64,000 bases of DNA from Calothrix sp. HK-06 (GTDB taxonomy: Bacteria > Cyanobacteriota > Cyanobacteriia > Cyanobacteriales > Nostocaceae). The notes below the pieces were generated by a model. That model saw only the letters and a list, made by a program, of their open reading frames with translations. It made no database searches and had not been told where the DNA came from. The stretch covers positions 1-64,000 of the forward strand of contig NZ_MRCD01000042.1 of NCBI RefSeq assembly GCF_001904745.1, in the 5' to 3' direction. This document shows, piece by piece, positions 19,146 to 28,265 of this stretch. The translations under genes were made by a program, and so were the position numbers. Numbering within the stretch: position 1 is the first letter of the stretch; each line of letters starts with the position of its first letter.

Positions 19146-19489
19146 AACAAAACACTCCTAATGTAGTCAAAAATAAAACTATGTAAATTTGTTGTGCCCA
19201 AACTTTCGGCAAATGTAACATAGATAGACTGCTCCCAAGGCTTTGATTTTTGAATCAATTTCTGTATCGTGAATGCTGGTTCTCATTTTTACGACATAGT
19301 ACGTGTGAGTAAGCGTGTAAATATAAATTTTAATTCCACTTGACTTAAAGGCAAACCAAATGATTGACTAGGAATGCCACTTACTTACCCACACTAAATT
19401 AAAAAAATCCTGGCTATAGAGAAAAAAAATTTCAAATTCACCATCCGCAAATTCTCTCAAACTCATTGTTCTTTTTTAAACATCAAATT
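19146..19489. other. Intergenic region between divergent genes
   Basis: About 340 AT-rich bases separate the adk-like gene (minus) and the CobA-like gene (plus). No hairpin or repeat family stands out. Promoters for both must be here but were not assigned. Confidence 0.5.
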
Positions 19490-20026
19490 ATGGTTGTTCA
19501 GTTAGAAACCTCAAGCACAAATCAGACTTTAAGATTACCATACACAGTTGAGGGTTTAATACAAGTTTTTACTACATCGCATCGTAACTTTTTTACCACA
19601 GTTATGGCAGAAGCACTTAGACTAGCAGGTCAAGGAACTCCTGTACTAGTAGTGCAATTTCTTAAAGGTGGTATTCATCAAGGGTGCGACAAACCAGTGA
19701 AGCTAGGGCAAAAACTAGATTGGATTCGCTGTGATTTACCGCGATGTATTGATACACCTCATCTTGAAGACAGCGAAAATGAATCGCTACAAAAATTGTG
19801 GCAACATACACAAAAAGTAGTATCTTCTCTTAAGTATTCTCTCGTTGTACTAGATGAGTTAAGCTTGGCAATAAATCTTGGCTTAATACCCGAAGCTGAT
19901 GTATTAAGCTTTTTAGCAAGGCGCCCTCCCAACATAGACATCATTCTCACAGGTCCAGAAATGCCCAAATCCATTTTGGACATAGCAGACCAGATAACAG
20001 AAATTCGCCGTAGTCAAAGACCGTAG
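19490..20026 (+). CDS. CobA/BtuR-like protein with a degenerate P-loop
   Basis: 178 residues collinear with cob(I)yrinic acid a,c-diamide adenosyltransferases (CobA/CobO/BtuR). PVLVVQFLKGG matches the family RVLVVQFLKGG, SLVVLDELSLAINLGLI matches the Walker B region LVVLDEINVALDYGLL, and IDIILTGPEMP matches the VVLTGRGAP segment. But the Walker A loop, normally GNGKGKTT, reads TTSHRNFFTT, so the lysine and glycines are gone. It therefore probably cannot bind ATP in the usual way. ATG 19490 was preferred to TTG 19466. Confidence 0.75.
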   Translation: MVVQLETSSTNQTLRLPYTVEGLIQVFTTSHRNFFTTVMAEALRLAGQGTPVLVVQFLKGGIHQGCDKPVKLGQKLDWIRCDLPRCIDTPHLEDSENESLQKLWQHTQKVVSSLKYSLVVLDELSLAINLGLIPEADVLSFLARRPPNIDIILTGPEMPKSILDIADQITEIRRSQRP

Positions 20027-20091
20027 GGGCGGGTTAACCAATATCTTAAAACAGTATTAATATCTCCTAAACCTGCCCACTCCTAAACCGC
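20023..20091. repeat. GGGGCGGGTT/AACCTGCCC repeat
   Basis: A GTAGGGGCGGGTTAACC word right after the CobA-like stop, followed about 45 bases later by AAACCTGCCC and AAACCGCCC words on the same strand that pair with it. The same family occurs between ureB and the cupin gene (52572-52627). It could fold as a terminator. Confidence 0.5.
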
Positions 20092-20101
20092 CCACACAAA
20101 A

Positions 20102-20310
20102 ATGTTTGACCATATTTCATTAGGCATCGCCAACCTGGAAAAAAGCATCGTGTTTTACGATGCCGCATTAAAATCATTGGGTATTAATCGCATGTTCGCT
20201 TCGCCTGATGCTGGAATTGTTGGTTACAGTGGCCTCGGTGGCGCCTGGTAAAGATGAAGGAAAACCCAGTCTACGTATCCAGTACCATCCAAATTATTCG
20301 ATAACTCTGC
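20102..20310 (+). pseudogene. Broken VOC-superfamily (glyoxalase-like) gene
   Basis: The first frame reads MFDHISLGIANLEKSIVFYD (the usual N-terminal betaalphabetabetabeta start of a VOC protein) and stops after 49 residues at 20251. Sequence in the next frame then reads PGKDEGKPSLRIQYHPNYS, which corresponds to the C-terminal QYHPNY segment of the same family, but the middle of the ~125-residue domain is missing. So the gene has an internal deletion and a frameshift located at a GGCGCC hexamer. It is not expected to make an active enzyme. Confidence 0.75.
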
Positions 20311-20325
20311 TCCCCCATTAACACC

Positions 20326-20925
20326 GTGATTAAAAACGACATTTGGATTCAACAAATGGCTCAACAGGGAATGATATCTCCTTTTGAACCAAGCTTAATT
20401 CGTCAGTTAAAAAACGATGATGCATCATCACCACGTCACGTTATTAGCTACGGACTATCTTCTTACGGTTACGATATCCGCTTATCTCCTGTAGAATTCC
20501 GCATTTTCCGTCATATTCCCGGTACCGTAATTGACCCCAAAAACTTTAACCCACAAAACCTAGAATCTACCCAACTCCATACAGATGAAACAGGAAGTTA
20601 CTTTATACTTCCTGCTCACTCATACGGTTTAGGTGTAGCCCTAGAAAAATTACAAGTTCCAGATTACATCACAGTAATTTGTATCGGTAAATCTACGTAT
20701 GCACGCTGTGGAATTATCGCCAACTTAACACCAGCAGAAGCCGCTTGGCGTGGTCATCTAACTTTGGAATTTTCTAACTCTTCAAGCGCTGACTGCCGTA
20801 TCTACGCATCCGAAGGTGTAGTACAGCTATTATTCCTAGAAGGAGAACCTTGTGCAATTAGTTACGACGCTCGACAAGGTAAATACCAAGACCAAGCCGA
20901 AAAAGTAACCTTAGCAAAAGTCTAA
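20326..20925 (+). CDS. dcd: dCTP deaminase
   Basis: Deaminates dCTP to dUTP, the feed for dUMP and so for thymidylate synthesis. 199 residues with GTG start. Family landmarks: SSYGYDIRLSPVEFRIF near residue 50, FILPAHSYGLGVALEKLQVP near 105, GKSTYARCGIIAN near 130 and AAWRGHLTLEFSNSS (catalytic Glu region) near 150. The gene is intact. Its neighbour on the opposite strand is a thymidylate-synthase-like fusion protein, so both may belong to pyrimidine deoxynucleotide synthesis. Confidence 0.95.
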   Translation: MIKNDIWIQQMAQQGMISPFEPSLIRQLKNDDASSPRHVISYGLSSYGYDIRLSPVEFRIFRHIPGTVIDPKNFNPQNLESTQLHTDETGSYFILPAHSYGLGVALEKLQVPDYITVICIGKSTYARCGIIANLTPAEAAWRGHLTLEFSNSSSADCRIYASEGVVQLLFLEGEPCAISYDARQGKYQDQAEKVTLAKV

Positions 20926-21418
20926 CCTTTTAAGTTAGGAGTTATGAGTTATGAGTTATGAGTTATAAGTTTATACTCTAAATGCGTAAAATGTGAACTT
21001 ATGTCATGCTGAGGAACGAAGCATCTAAAGATTTTGAAGCTTGTTTAGAAGTAAAGTTCTAACTCGTTTTGAGTATAATTTAACTCCTGACTACTAACTC
21101 ATTTTTGATTTTAGAGGATGTTTGGAAAATCGAATGAGGTATAAATTGTCATTCTGAGCGCAGCGAAGAATCTTATACTGAGATACTTCACTGCGGTACT
21201 TATGACGTTTAAAGACACTTTTGAAACATTCTTTTAGCTCGACTTTATCCAAAATTAAGAACTTGGTTTCCTTTATCCGGCAAAAACCTTAGCTTTTAGG
21301 CAAAAACTTTTTGCATGTCACTAATTATCGGTGAGAGATAAAAAGTAAAACAGCCGTCTCACAAGGGTTTCAGCCTCAGCTTTAACGCTTCGGAATCCAG
21401 GGATAAAGTCGAGCTGAG
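20926..21418. other. Intergenic region with short repeats
   Basis: It begins with a run of GAGTTATGAGTTATGAGTTAT (period 7, 20936-20968). It then contains a TGAGGAACGAAGCATC word and, near 21150, TCATTCTGAGCGCAGCG, a common short bacterial interspersed repeat related to it. The rest shows nothing gene-like. Confidence 0.6.
20936..20972. repeat. Period-7 tandem repeat (GAGTTAT)
   Basis: Four to five near-perfect units after dcd. The same words, in both orientations, flank the sulfite-oxidase-fold gene (58828-58905) and follow the caspase-like gene (61953-62027). Confidence 0.7.
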
Positions 21419-21544
21419 ATGACTGCTGATCAATTTGAAGCTCAATGCTACCCTGCGAGAAAAGCTACCATAAGTAGAAATGCTCTGGATTACACTTCAC
21501 GCCTTACAATTGATGAAAATGATGAATTTATTTTAAAATCGTAA
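21419..21544 (+). CDS. Possible 41-residue peptide
   Basis: A short frame begins MTADQFEAQCYPARKATISR and ends EFILKS, immediately before the 3' end of the ThyA-like gene on the other strand. It looks coding in composition but no family was recognised and no good ribosome binding site is seen. It may be a remnant. Confidence 0.2.
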   Translation: MTADQFEAQCYPARKATISRNALDYTSRLTIDENDEFILKS

Positions 21545-21552
21545 TCTGCTAA

Positions 21553-23103
21553 TTAGCTTTCGTTATTTATATTTTTTAAAGGTTTATCTTGTTCATATAT
21601 AAAATACTCTTGTTTTGACAAAGCAAGCTCTGCCTTTTGTAATTCTGTTCCCAAATACATTGCATGTTCAACATCTAAACCTGGACAATCCGCAGCTATT
21701 TGTTGATAAATTTGTTTTGCTATTTTACCTGTGTAGCAACCAACTATTTCTCCTGAACCAGCAGTCATATGTTCCACAATAATATTGCTACCTTCTAAGT
21801 AAATTACAAAACTGCCCACCGGGTCTGCATAGTTTCTTTGCTTACAAATATTTTTATATTGCGATTCAATTACTCGTTCTGCACTCTCCCAACAATCATC
21901 GTAAATATGAGCGCTTTGGCTAATAGTGATTAGTGGGCCCATTGCTAATTGATATTTAGTTCTTTGGTTAATTGTATCGCAAATAAATCTTTGTAAAGCT
22001 CTAAGCCCCATTGCATTTGCTGGCCAAGCCGAAAACATATCATTACTGCGAAATGTAGCGGTTAATGACAGTTCTTGAGCAACAACTCTTACCCAAATAT
22101 GGTTTAGACATGGTGGATTATTATTATTGTCTTTTGTAACATCCCATAAAGACATTACAGCTCGTGCGGAATCAATATCAGCTATTAATTTATCTATTAC
22201 CTGTGCAACTTGATTCACTCCAAAATGTGAATGCAGTCGTTGACCATACGTATATTTTACGCCTTCTTGCGGAGACTCAATATTTACATCATCTTTAATT
22301 TGAGATATATATTCTTGTAAAAAATTAGAATCAATTGGTAAGTAATTTGGTTCTGGAAAGTAAAATGTAGGAGGATCACCACTATACTCATCAGTGACAA
22401 TAGCCATTAGATTTATTAATTCTTGCCATTTACCATCATGGACTGTAGGTCTGATTGTTCCCGTTGTCTTAATCAGATGAATTATTTTAACCCAAGCTTC
22501 CGCAATTGTTTTGCCTTCAACCCTATGTCCATAACGTTGACCTGGTAAAATATTAGGCAAAACAGTAAGCATCTCAATATCTTCTATAGGGGAACCCCAA
22601 GGCTCTAAATGCGCTTTTTGATTGTAAAACCTGACAAGACTAACTGCATCTGAAATATTTTCTACACGACTACATTCTACGGAAGCTCGCAGCAAATTTA
22701 GGTGATCGGCCTTAACCTCTTTATCTACATATCCATCAATTCTTGATTTGATTTTCCAGCAAACTCGTCCAGTGTCACATTTTCCTTCTTCAAAACCATG
22801 TTCAAAGAAATCAACTAGGCATTGACATGCACCTGAGTTTCTATCCTCTTTAGTAGCATCAAGGACAACTAAATAGCGAACGTGAGGATTTGCCAAAAGA
22901 TTTCGTACTAGGTAGTTGATACCTCTTGTAGGGGAGTATAACTGTCCGATAACAGCATACTCATCATCATACAAGTGCTTTTTAACACTATCCTTCAGTG
23001 TCCATCCTGTAATCACAGCAATTTGACCGTGACCATAAAACAGTTGGTTCGGCTTATATTGTGCCTTGTACTTTAATTGGGTTATCTGTCTTTTTTCTGT
23101 CAT
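21553..23103 (-). CDS. MtrA-like / thymidylate-synthase-like / DUF4346 fusion protein
   Basis: 516 residues in three parts. Residues about 15-190 resemble the corrinoid-protein MtrA-like family (GQIAVITGWT, YAVIGQLYSPTRGINYLVRN, HVRYLVVLDATKEDRNSG). Residues about 190-430 resemble thymidylate synthase ThyA of the archaeal type: KYTYGQRLHSHFG near 285, then NPPCLNHIWVRV with the presumed catalytic Cys near 331, and LTATFRSNDMFSAWPANAMG with the Arg-Ser-x-Asp element that binds dUMP phosphate. The C-terminal part (VGSFVIYLEGSNIIVEHM onward) matches DUF4346. Most cyanobacteria make dTMP with ThyX or ThyA alone; this fused form is known from genome annotation but not, to my knowledge, characterised. 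It is read towards dcd. The substrate and folate used are inference. Confidence 0.75.
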   Translation of the reverse strand: MTEKRQITQLKYKAQYKPNQLFYGHGQIAVITGWTLKDSVKKHLYDDEYAVIGQLYSPTRGINYLVRNLLANPHVRYLVVLDATKEDRNSGACQCLVDFFEHGFEEGKCDTGRVCWKIKSRIDGYVDKEVKADHLNLLRASVECSRVENISDAVSLVRFYNQKAHLEPWGSPIEDIEMLTVLPNILPGQRYGHRVEGKTIAEAWVKIIHLIKTTGTIRPTVHDGKWQELINLMAIVTDEYSGDPPTFYFPEPNYLPIDSNFLQEYISQIKDDVNIESPQEGVKYTYGQRLHSHFGVNQVAQVIDKLIADIDSARAVMSLWDVTKDNNNNPPCLNHIWVRVVAQELSLTATFRSNDMFSAWPANAMGLRALQRFICDTINQRTKYQLAMGPLITISQSAHIYDDCWESAERVIESQYKNICKQRNYADPVGSFVIYLEGSNIIVEHMTAGSGEIVGCYTGKIAKQIYQQIAADCPGLDVEHAMYLGTELQKAELALSKQEYFIYEQDKPLKNINNES

Positions 23104-23427
23104 TTTTGCAAATATAGGAATCCTGTTTGATTCTTGAAAAATTTTGACATCAAACCCTTCTAAAGCAGGCTTTTTAGTCTAATATGTCTTCAAAAATAAT
23201 GAAGTTTTATAACCACGATCTTATACATTAACATAAAAATATTGGAATTATACATCTAATGCAATTTTATTTTCAAGCTTAATGACACGAAAACTACGTG
23301 CGAAGTTTTAATATCATAAACTAGAGATAAAGTCAAGACACAACAAATTTCTGATATTACTTTACAAAATTTAATATATTGTTTACAATTGTTTACAAAT
23401 CCAGCAATAAATTTTTAGGAAAATCCC
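23104..23427. other. Divergent promoter region of the ThyA-like gene and hliP
   Basis: 324 AT-rich bases. An HLR1 element is at 23383-23400, near hliP. The remainder shows no repeat. The ThyA-like gene's promoter must be in the left half, but I did not assign it. Confidence 0.6.
23383..23400 (+). promoter_or_regulatory. HLR1 (RpaB-binding) element before hliP
   Basis: TTTACAATTGTTTACAAA matches the published HLR1 consensus, two TTACA half-sites in direct repeat with the expected 5-base gap, at every position. It lies 27 bases before the hliP start codon. RpaB binds HLR1 sites and, under low light, represses high-light genes; this predicts RpaB control here. A single additional TTTACA half-site is at 23362. 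Confidence 0.75.
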
Positions 23428-23643
23428 ATGACATACAAAGGTGCTATCGTAGATGACCAGGGTAAGATGAACAATTTTGCTCTTGAGCCAAAGGTATATG
23501 TAGATGAACAAGGCGACCGTACTGGTTTTACTCCTTATGCTGAGTTACTAAATGGTCGTTTAGCAATGATTGGTTTTATTTCGTTGATTGCGTTAGAAGT
23601 ATTTACTGGACAAGGTATTTTCGGTTTCTTGCAAAATCTCTAA
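23428..23643 (+). CDS. hliP: High-light-inducible chlorophyll-binding protein
   Basis: A 71-residue one-helix thylakoid protein related to the light-harvesting chlorophyll a/b proteins. The helix carries the chlorophyll-binding signature ELLNGRLAMIGF (residues 43-54) followed by the hydrophobic SLIALEVFTGQGIFGFL. HLIPs bind pigments, protect photosystem assembly intermediates and are induced by excess light. Its promoter has an HLR1 site. It has its own terminator. Confidence 0.93.
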   Translation: MTYKGAIVDDQGKMNNFALEPKVYVDEQGDRTGFTPYAELLNGRLAMIGFISLIALEVFTGQGIFGFLQNL

Positions 23644-23701
23644 ATGTTTTAGTATTTAACTAAGTAAAAATAGTCGTAGTAATTGTGATTCGACGATATT
23701 T

Positions 23702-23745
23702 AATAAACCCGCTCTTACATGTTGATGTGTTGGGGCGGGTTTATT
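23702..23745 (+). terminator. hliP terminator
   Basis: AATAAACCCGC (23702-23712) pairs perfectly with GCGGGTTTATT (23735-23745) over 11 bp. It lies 58 bases after the hliP stop codon. The downstream gene starts at 23778, so transcripts are probably separated. Confidence 0.75.
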
Positions 23746-23777
23746 ATGGTTTTAGGCACTACACAAAAGGGTTATAT

Positions 23778-24347
23778 ATGGCTTTAACAGCATCTACAAT
23801 GGCAAATCTTGGTACACAGGCGCCTGAATTTTCACTACCAGATGTGGTATCAGGAAAAACTATCTCACTATCTGATTATGAAGGGAAGCCGTTGCTGGTA
23901 ATGTTTATATGTCAACATTGCCCATTTGTGAAGCATATCAAAGGCGAACTGGCGCTTTTAGGCAAAGATTATTTAAATACTGATTTGGGTATTGTAGCGA
24001 TTAGCGCTAATGATGCAGAAAAATATCCTAATGATGCGCCTGAATCTTTAAAAGCAATGGCAATAGAACTAGATTTAAAATATTCTGTTTGTTACGATGA
24101 AAGCCAAGAAGTGGCAAAAGCTTATACGGCTGCGTGTACACCAGATTTCTTTTTATTTGACGCAGAACATAAATTAATTTATCGTGGACAATTAGACAAC
24201 AGTCGTCCAAGTAATAGTGAACCAGTAACAGGAAAAGACTTGCGCGCGGCAATAGAATCAGTGTTAACAGGCAAAGAAATCATCGGGGATCAAAAACCAA
24301 GCATAGGATGCAATATAAAATGGAAACCGGGTAATGAGCCAAATTAA
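23778..24347 (+). CDS. Thioredoxin-fold peroxiredoxin-like protein
   Basis: 189 residues in the AhpC/TSA-like thioredoxin fold. GTQAPEFSLPDVVSGKTISL near the start is typical. The redox motif is CQHCPFVKHIKG (Cys-x-x-Cys) near residue 45, and the cis-Pro loop is ACTPDFFLFD near 120. The sequence GDQKPSIGCNIKWKPGN at the end is seen in a cyanobacterial subgroup of this family. It likely reduces disulfides or peroxides in the cytoplasm. I chose ATG 23778 over 23685, because the upstream 31 residues overlap the hliP terminator. Confidence 0.85.
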   Translation: MALTASTMANLGTQAPEFSLPDVVSGKTISLSDYEGKPLLVMFICQHCPFVKHIKGELALLGKDYLNTDLGIVAISANDAEKYPNDAPESLKAMAIELDLKYSVCYDESQEVAKAYTAACTPDFFLFDAEHKLIYRGQLDNSRPSNSEPVTGKDLRAAIESVLTGKEIIGDQKPSIGCNIKWKPGNEPN

Positions 24348-24481
24348 GTTGGTTAATGGGAAGAACGGAATAGTTAGTAGTACAGATATTTAATTTAAAT
24401 AATTCCTCACTCACAAAAAAACTACTAACCATTACGCTGAAGACCTTATCCATTAGTACAAGCGTAATTAAACGCTTGACA

Positions 24482-25090
24482 TTAGTGCTTAATCTCCAAA
24501 TTTAAAATATAAGTTCCTAATTGAACTTTCCCCGACCATAATTCATACTCAACTCGTAAATGTTCGGGTAACGGGTGTCCGTTAAGAATAAGACTACGAG
24601 TGTAATTACGGAGACGAATTGGTTCATGAGGTTGAAATGATTCGCTGGGTAGCCAATACCTACTTACACCACACACACCCTGTTCCCAGAAGTGGCGGTA
24701 ACTCAGCTGTGCATTTCCTTGCATTGTCATAGTGACACGATAAGGCGATATTTCCAGCCATATAATTCTAGGACTACCAGGGGTAGGAATGTTACAGCTT
24801 GGATACATCTCCTCGTGCGTTCGGCGGACAGATTCACTATTTTTTTGGTGCGGCGCCGTCAAGAGTAGATGGAATCTATCGCTGTCTTTTTGATACAATG
24901 TTGCCGCAGTTTCGACGACAGACCACACGGGAAGGTCTGTAGAAATGAGCGACAGGCATACGGGCTTGCGTTGGTGTGTCAGCATGGGAGCGATACCGGC
25001 AATTAAGTTCCAATTAAGAAAAAAAACAAAACACGGACTAGTGGTCAATTCCTGATAAGAGCGAGCATCCTGATAAAATGGGCAATGCAA
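24482..25090 (-). CDS. Conserved protein of unknown function next to aroA
   Basis: 202 residues, no signal peptide or membrane segment. A central region reads RIIWLEISPYRVTMTMQGNA and a C-terminal part reads IRLRNYTRSLILNGHPLPEH. No family was recognised and no catalytic motif is obvious. An alternative start at ATG 24985 (MLTHQRKPVCLSL) would remove 35 residues. It is divergent from aroA with 73 bases between, so the two may share a promoter region; any link to aromatic synthesis is a guess. Confidence 0.6.
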   Translation of the reverse strand: MHCPFYQDARSYQELTTSPCFVFFLNWNLIAGIAPMLTHQRKPVCLSLISTDLPVWSVVETAATLYQKDSDRFHLLLTAPHQKNSESVRRTHEEMYPSCNIPTPGSPRIIWLEISPYRVTMTMQGNAQLSYRHFWEQGVCGVSRYWLPSESFQPHEPIRLRNYTRSLILNGHPLPEHLRVEYELWSGKVQLGTYILNLEIKH

Positions 25091-25163
25091 AACAACCGTA
25101 AAACTAAAGCAAAAATAAATTCAAGCGAGATAGAGCAGCCCGACCATAGAAAGCGGTAGGATA

Positions 25164-26546
25164 ATGTTCGCAGTCACACGCCAGTTTATCCTAATGTCGC
25201 CTTCTGTTATAACCGTAGAAACAAAAGAAGACGTTTCGCTTTCTTTAGTTATTAACCAGATAAGTTCTGGTATCTCCTTACAGGGTCGCATACTCGTACC
25301 AGGTGATAAGTCTATATCTCATCGTGCCCTAATGTTGGGTGCTTTGGCACAAGGAGAAACGAAAATTCAAGGTTTACTTCTCGGAGAAGACCCTCGCAGC
25401 ACTGCGAGTTGCTTTCAAGCGATGGGGGCAAAAATTTCTCCGCTTAATAGTGAGATGGTAACAGTAACAGGTATTGGGCTTGGTAACTTGCTTGAACCCA
25501 TTGATATTCTCAATGCTGGCAACTCAGGTACGACGTTACGATTGATGCTGGGCATTCTAGCTTCGCACCCAGGTAGATTTTTTACTGTTACTGGCGATAG
25601 CTCACTACGTTCACGTCCCATGTCGCGCGTTGTTAAACCTTTGCAACAAATGGAAGCGCAAATTTGGGGGCGAAAAGATAATTCGCTTGCTCCCTTAGCT
25701 ATACAAGGCAAGGTACTCAAACCAATTCACTATCATTCACCAATTGCATCAGCGCAAGTCAAATCCTGCATTTTATTAGCTGCATTAATGACAGATGGCA
25801 AAACAACCGTTACTGAACCCGCAATCTCGCGTGACCACAGCGAACGGATGTTACGCGCATTTGGCGCCGACTTAGAAGTTGACCCTGATTCTAAAAGTGT
25901 AACTGTCACAGGCGGAAAATCGCTACATGGTCAAAACGTAATTGTACCTGGTGATATTAGTTCAGCAGCTTTTTGGCTCGTCGCTGGAGCTATTGTTCCT
26001 AATTCCGAATTGGTAATTGAAAACGTCGGTGTGAATCCAACTCGTACAGGAGTATTAGAAGCATTAGAAATGATGGGCGCCGACATTGAGTTACAAAACC
26101 AACGCGAAGTAGCAGGGGAACCAGTAGCCGATTTGCGCGTGCGTACTAGTAAATTAAAAAGTTGTACTATCTCAGGAGATATAATTCCTCGGTTGATTGA
26201 CGAAATTCCAATTTTAGCAGTAGCAGCCATATTTGCTGAAGGTACAACAATAATAAAAGACGCTGAAGAACTGCGAGTCAAAGAAAGCGACCGTATTGCT
26301 GTAATGGCAAAGCAATTAACTAAAATGGGCGCCAAAGTTACAGAACTTCCCGACGGGATGGAAATAACTGGTGGAACACCATTAACAGGGTCAGATGTGG
26401 ATAGTCATACAGACCACCGCATCGCCATGAGTTTAGCAATAGCTGCACTCAACGCTAAAGGAACTACAACAGTAAACCGTGCGGAAGCTGCAAGTATTTC
26501 GTACCCTGACTTTACGAATACTCTGCAAAAAATCATAGTCAGTTAA
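25164..26546 (+). CDS. aroA: 3-phosphoshikimate 1-carboxyvinyltransferase (EPSP synthase)
   Basis: Joins shikimate 3-phosphate and phosphoenolpyruvate in chorismate synthesis. 460 residues; motifs are in order: [20 protein letters not shown] near 44, [17 protein letters not shown] near 115, [14 protein letters not shown] near 150, [10 protein letters not shown] near 345 and [14 protein letters not shown] near 372. The pattern NAGNSGT (rather than NAGTA) is usual in bacteria. The first 30 residues extend beyond the family core; ATG 25194 is an alternative start, but ATG 25164 follows a plausible GGTAGG. The AACGGAT repeat follows the stop codon. Confidence 0.96.
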   Translation: MFAVTRQFILMSPSVITVETKEDVSLSLVINQISSGISLQGRILVPGDKSISHRALMLGALAQGETKIQGLLLGEDPRSTASCFQAMGAKISPLNSEMVTVTGIGLGNLLEPIDILNAGNSGTTLRLMLGILASHPGRFFTVTGDSSLRSRPMSRVVKPLQQMEAQIWGRKDNSLAPLAIQGKVLKPIHYHSPIASAQVKSCILLAALMTDGKTTVTEPAISRDHSERMLRAFGADLEVDPDSKSVTVTGGKSLHGQNVIVPGDISSAAFWLVAGAIVPNSELVIENVGVNPTRTGVLEALEMMGADIELQNQREVAGEPVADLRVRTSKLKSCTISGDIIPRLIDEIPILAVAAIFAEGTTIIKDAEELRVKESDRIAVMAKQLTKMGAKVTELPDGMEITGGTPLTGSDVDSHTDHRIAMSLAIAALNAKGTTTVNRAEAASISYPDFTNTLQKIIVS

Positions 26547-26549
26547 CTG

Positions 26550-26580
26550 GCAACGGATTATGAACGGATGTAAAGGATAA
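26550..26580. repeat. AACGGAT repeat copy after aroA
   Basis: GGCAACGGATTATGAACGGA, then TGTAAAGGATAA. The first 20 bases match the copy at 28252 exactly. It lies between aroA and the DUF2079 gene. Confidence 0.8.
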
Positions 26581-26624
26581 TTAACTTATCATTACAACTC
26601 GTTCTAACCCGTTTAGAGTATAAC

Positions 26625-28265
26625 GTGACAAATACAGTGATAAAAATGTTACCAAAATTACATAATAATCCTGGTTTACGTTTAGCCAGTGGTGCAGCAC
26701 TCACATTTTTCATAATTTGTTCAATATTAAACCTACACCGTTACTGGAGTTATTACGCTTCATTTGACCAAGGATTATTTAATCAATTATTTTGGAACAG
26801 CGTTCACGGGAATTTATTTGAAAGTTCACTATCATCAACACTTTCAACCAACGTCGTTCATGCAAAACAGGCGCCTGAAGTATTTTACAGTCATATAGGA
26901 CAACATTTTAATCCTATTTTTTTACTATGGATGCCAATTTATGCAGTATTTCCTTACAATGAAACCTTAATTATTTTACAAGTTTTATTTGTAACATTTG
27001 CGGGCTTAGTATTATACGCATTAGCGCGACATTACTTACAACCAATGCTCGCAGCAATGACAACAGTCAGCTTTTACTGTACATCCACTGTAAATGCTCC
27101 CACCTTAGCCAACTTTCATGATATCAGCGCGGCGCCGTTATTACTATTTGCCGTCTTATTGGCAATGGAAAAGCAGAAATGGTGGTTATTTTTTCTATGT
27201 GCAATTTTACTACTCGCAGTTCGCCAAGATGTAGGGATATCCTTATTTAGTATTGGCTTTTATATGCTTGTGAGCAGACGTTTTCCCCGTATGGGTTTAG
27301 TAGTATGTTTTCTTAGTCTTGGTTATATACTGCTAGTAACCCAATATATCATGCCAAAATTTTCTGCTGATGTTGCTCGAAGAATGACAATAGAAAGATT
27401 TGGGCAGTTTACCACAAATGCAGAAGCATCTACAGTAGATATAATTTTGGCTATTTTAACTAACCCAATGCAATTATTAGGAGAACTTTTTCGTGGTTTT
27501 CCAAGTAAATTAGGCTATATAGTTGTTCATAGTTTAGCTTTAGGCATAATACCAGTTTTATCAAGTGCTACTTGGACAACCGCAGGCTTTCCTTTGCTTT
27601 ACTTATTTTTGCAGCGAGCGAGTAATGCTTTAAAAATTTCGATTCGCTATGCTATGCCTGTTGTACCAGGCATATTCTACGGAGCAATTATTTGGTGGTC
27701 AACAAGGCAAAATTTATATAAAAAACCCAAAATACGTCGTTTTTGGAAAACTTGCATTATTTTATCATTATTAGTATCAATTCTTGGCAATCAGAACAGC
27801 GTTTTTTATTTTATAATCCCAGATTCAATCAGCCCATTAGTATACATATCAATTCCAGAACAATGGAATCACATTCATCAATTTCAATCTTTAATTAAGC
27901 AAATACCCGCAAACGCTAGTGTGTCAGCGACTACTGAACTTATCCCCAAACTATCTAATCGTCGAGAAATCGTGCGTATACCAGAATTACGATTAATCAA
28001 CGACACACGACAAAGCATTACAGTAGAGTACATTATTGCTGACATTTGGAGGCATCATAAATACCAAATAGCGAAAAAACGCCCATTATTAGAAGATTTT
28101 TTCCAATTCATCGACGAAGTTACTAATAATCAACAATATGGAATAATTGGTTTTGCTGACGGAGTAATTCTACTTAAAAAATCTGCTATCTCAAATTCTC
28201 AAGCTACGAGCGCTTGGTTGGGTTTTCGTAAGAAGTCGGAAGTGGGCAGTGGCAACGGATTATGA
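26625..28265 (+). CDS. DUF2079 polytopic membrane protein
   Basis: 546 residues with about ten predicted transmembrane segments. The DUF2079 family pattern is visible: YASFDQGLFNQLFWNSVHGN, SHIGQHFNPIFLLWMPIYAV and ANFHDISAAPLLLFAVLLAM. The family resembles glycosyltransferase-C type membrane proteins; its substrate is unknown. GTG start at 26625 (an ATG follows at 26646). The last residues, GSGNGL, and the stop codon lie inside an AACGGAT repeat copy, so the native C terminus may have been altered. Confidence 0.85.
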   Translation: MTNTVIKMLPKLHNNPGLRLASGAALTFFIICSILNLHRYWSYYASFDQGLFNQLFWNSVHGNLFESSLSSTLSTNVVHAKQAPEVFYSHIGQHFNPIFLLWMPIYAVFPYNETLIILQVLFVTFAGLVLYALARHYLQPMLAAMTTVSFYCTSTVNAPTLANFHDISAAPLLLFAVLLAMEKQKWWLFFLCAILLLAVRQDVGISLFSIGFYMLVSRRFPRMGLVVCFLSLGYILLVTQYIMPKFSADVARRMTIERFGQFTTNAEASTVDIILAILTNPMQLLGELFRGFPSKLGYIVVHSLALGIIPVLSSATWTTAGFPLLYLFLQRASNALKISIRYAMPVVPGIFYGAIIWWSTRQNLYKKPKIRRFWKTCIILSLLVSILGNQNSVFYFIIPDSISPLVYISIPEQWNHIHQFQSLIKQIPANASVSATTELIPKLSNRREIVRIPELRLINDTRQSITVEYIIADIWRHHKYQIAKKRPLLEDFFQFIDEVTNNQQYGIIGFADGVILLKKSAISNSQATSAWLGFRKKSEVGSGNGL

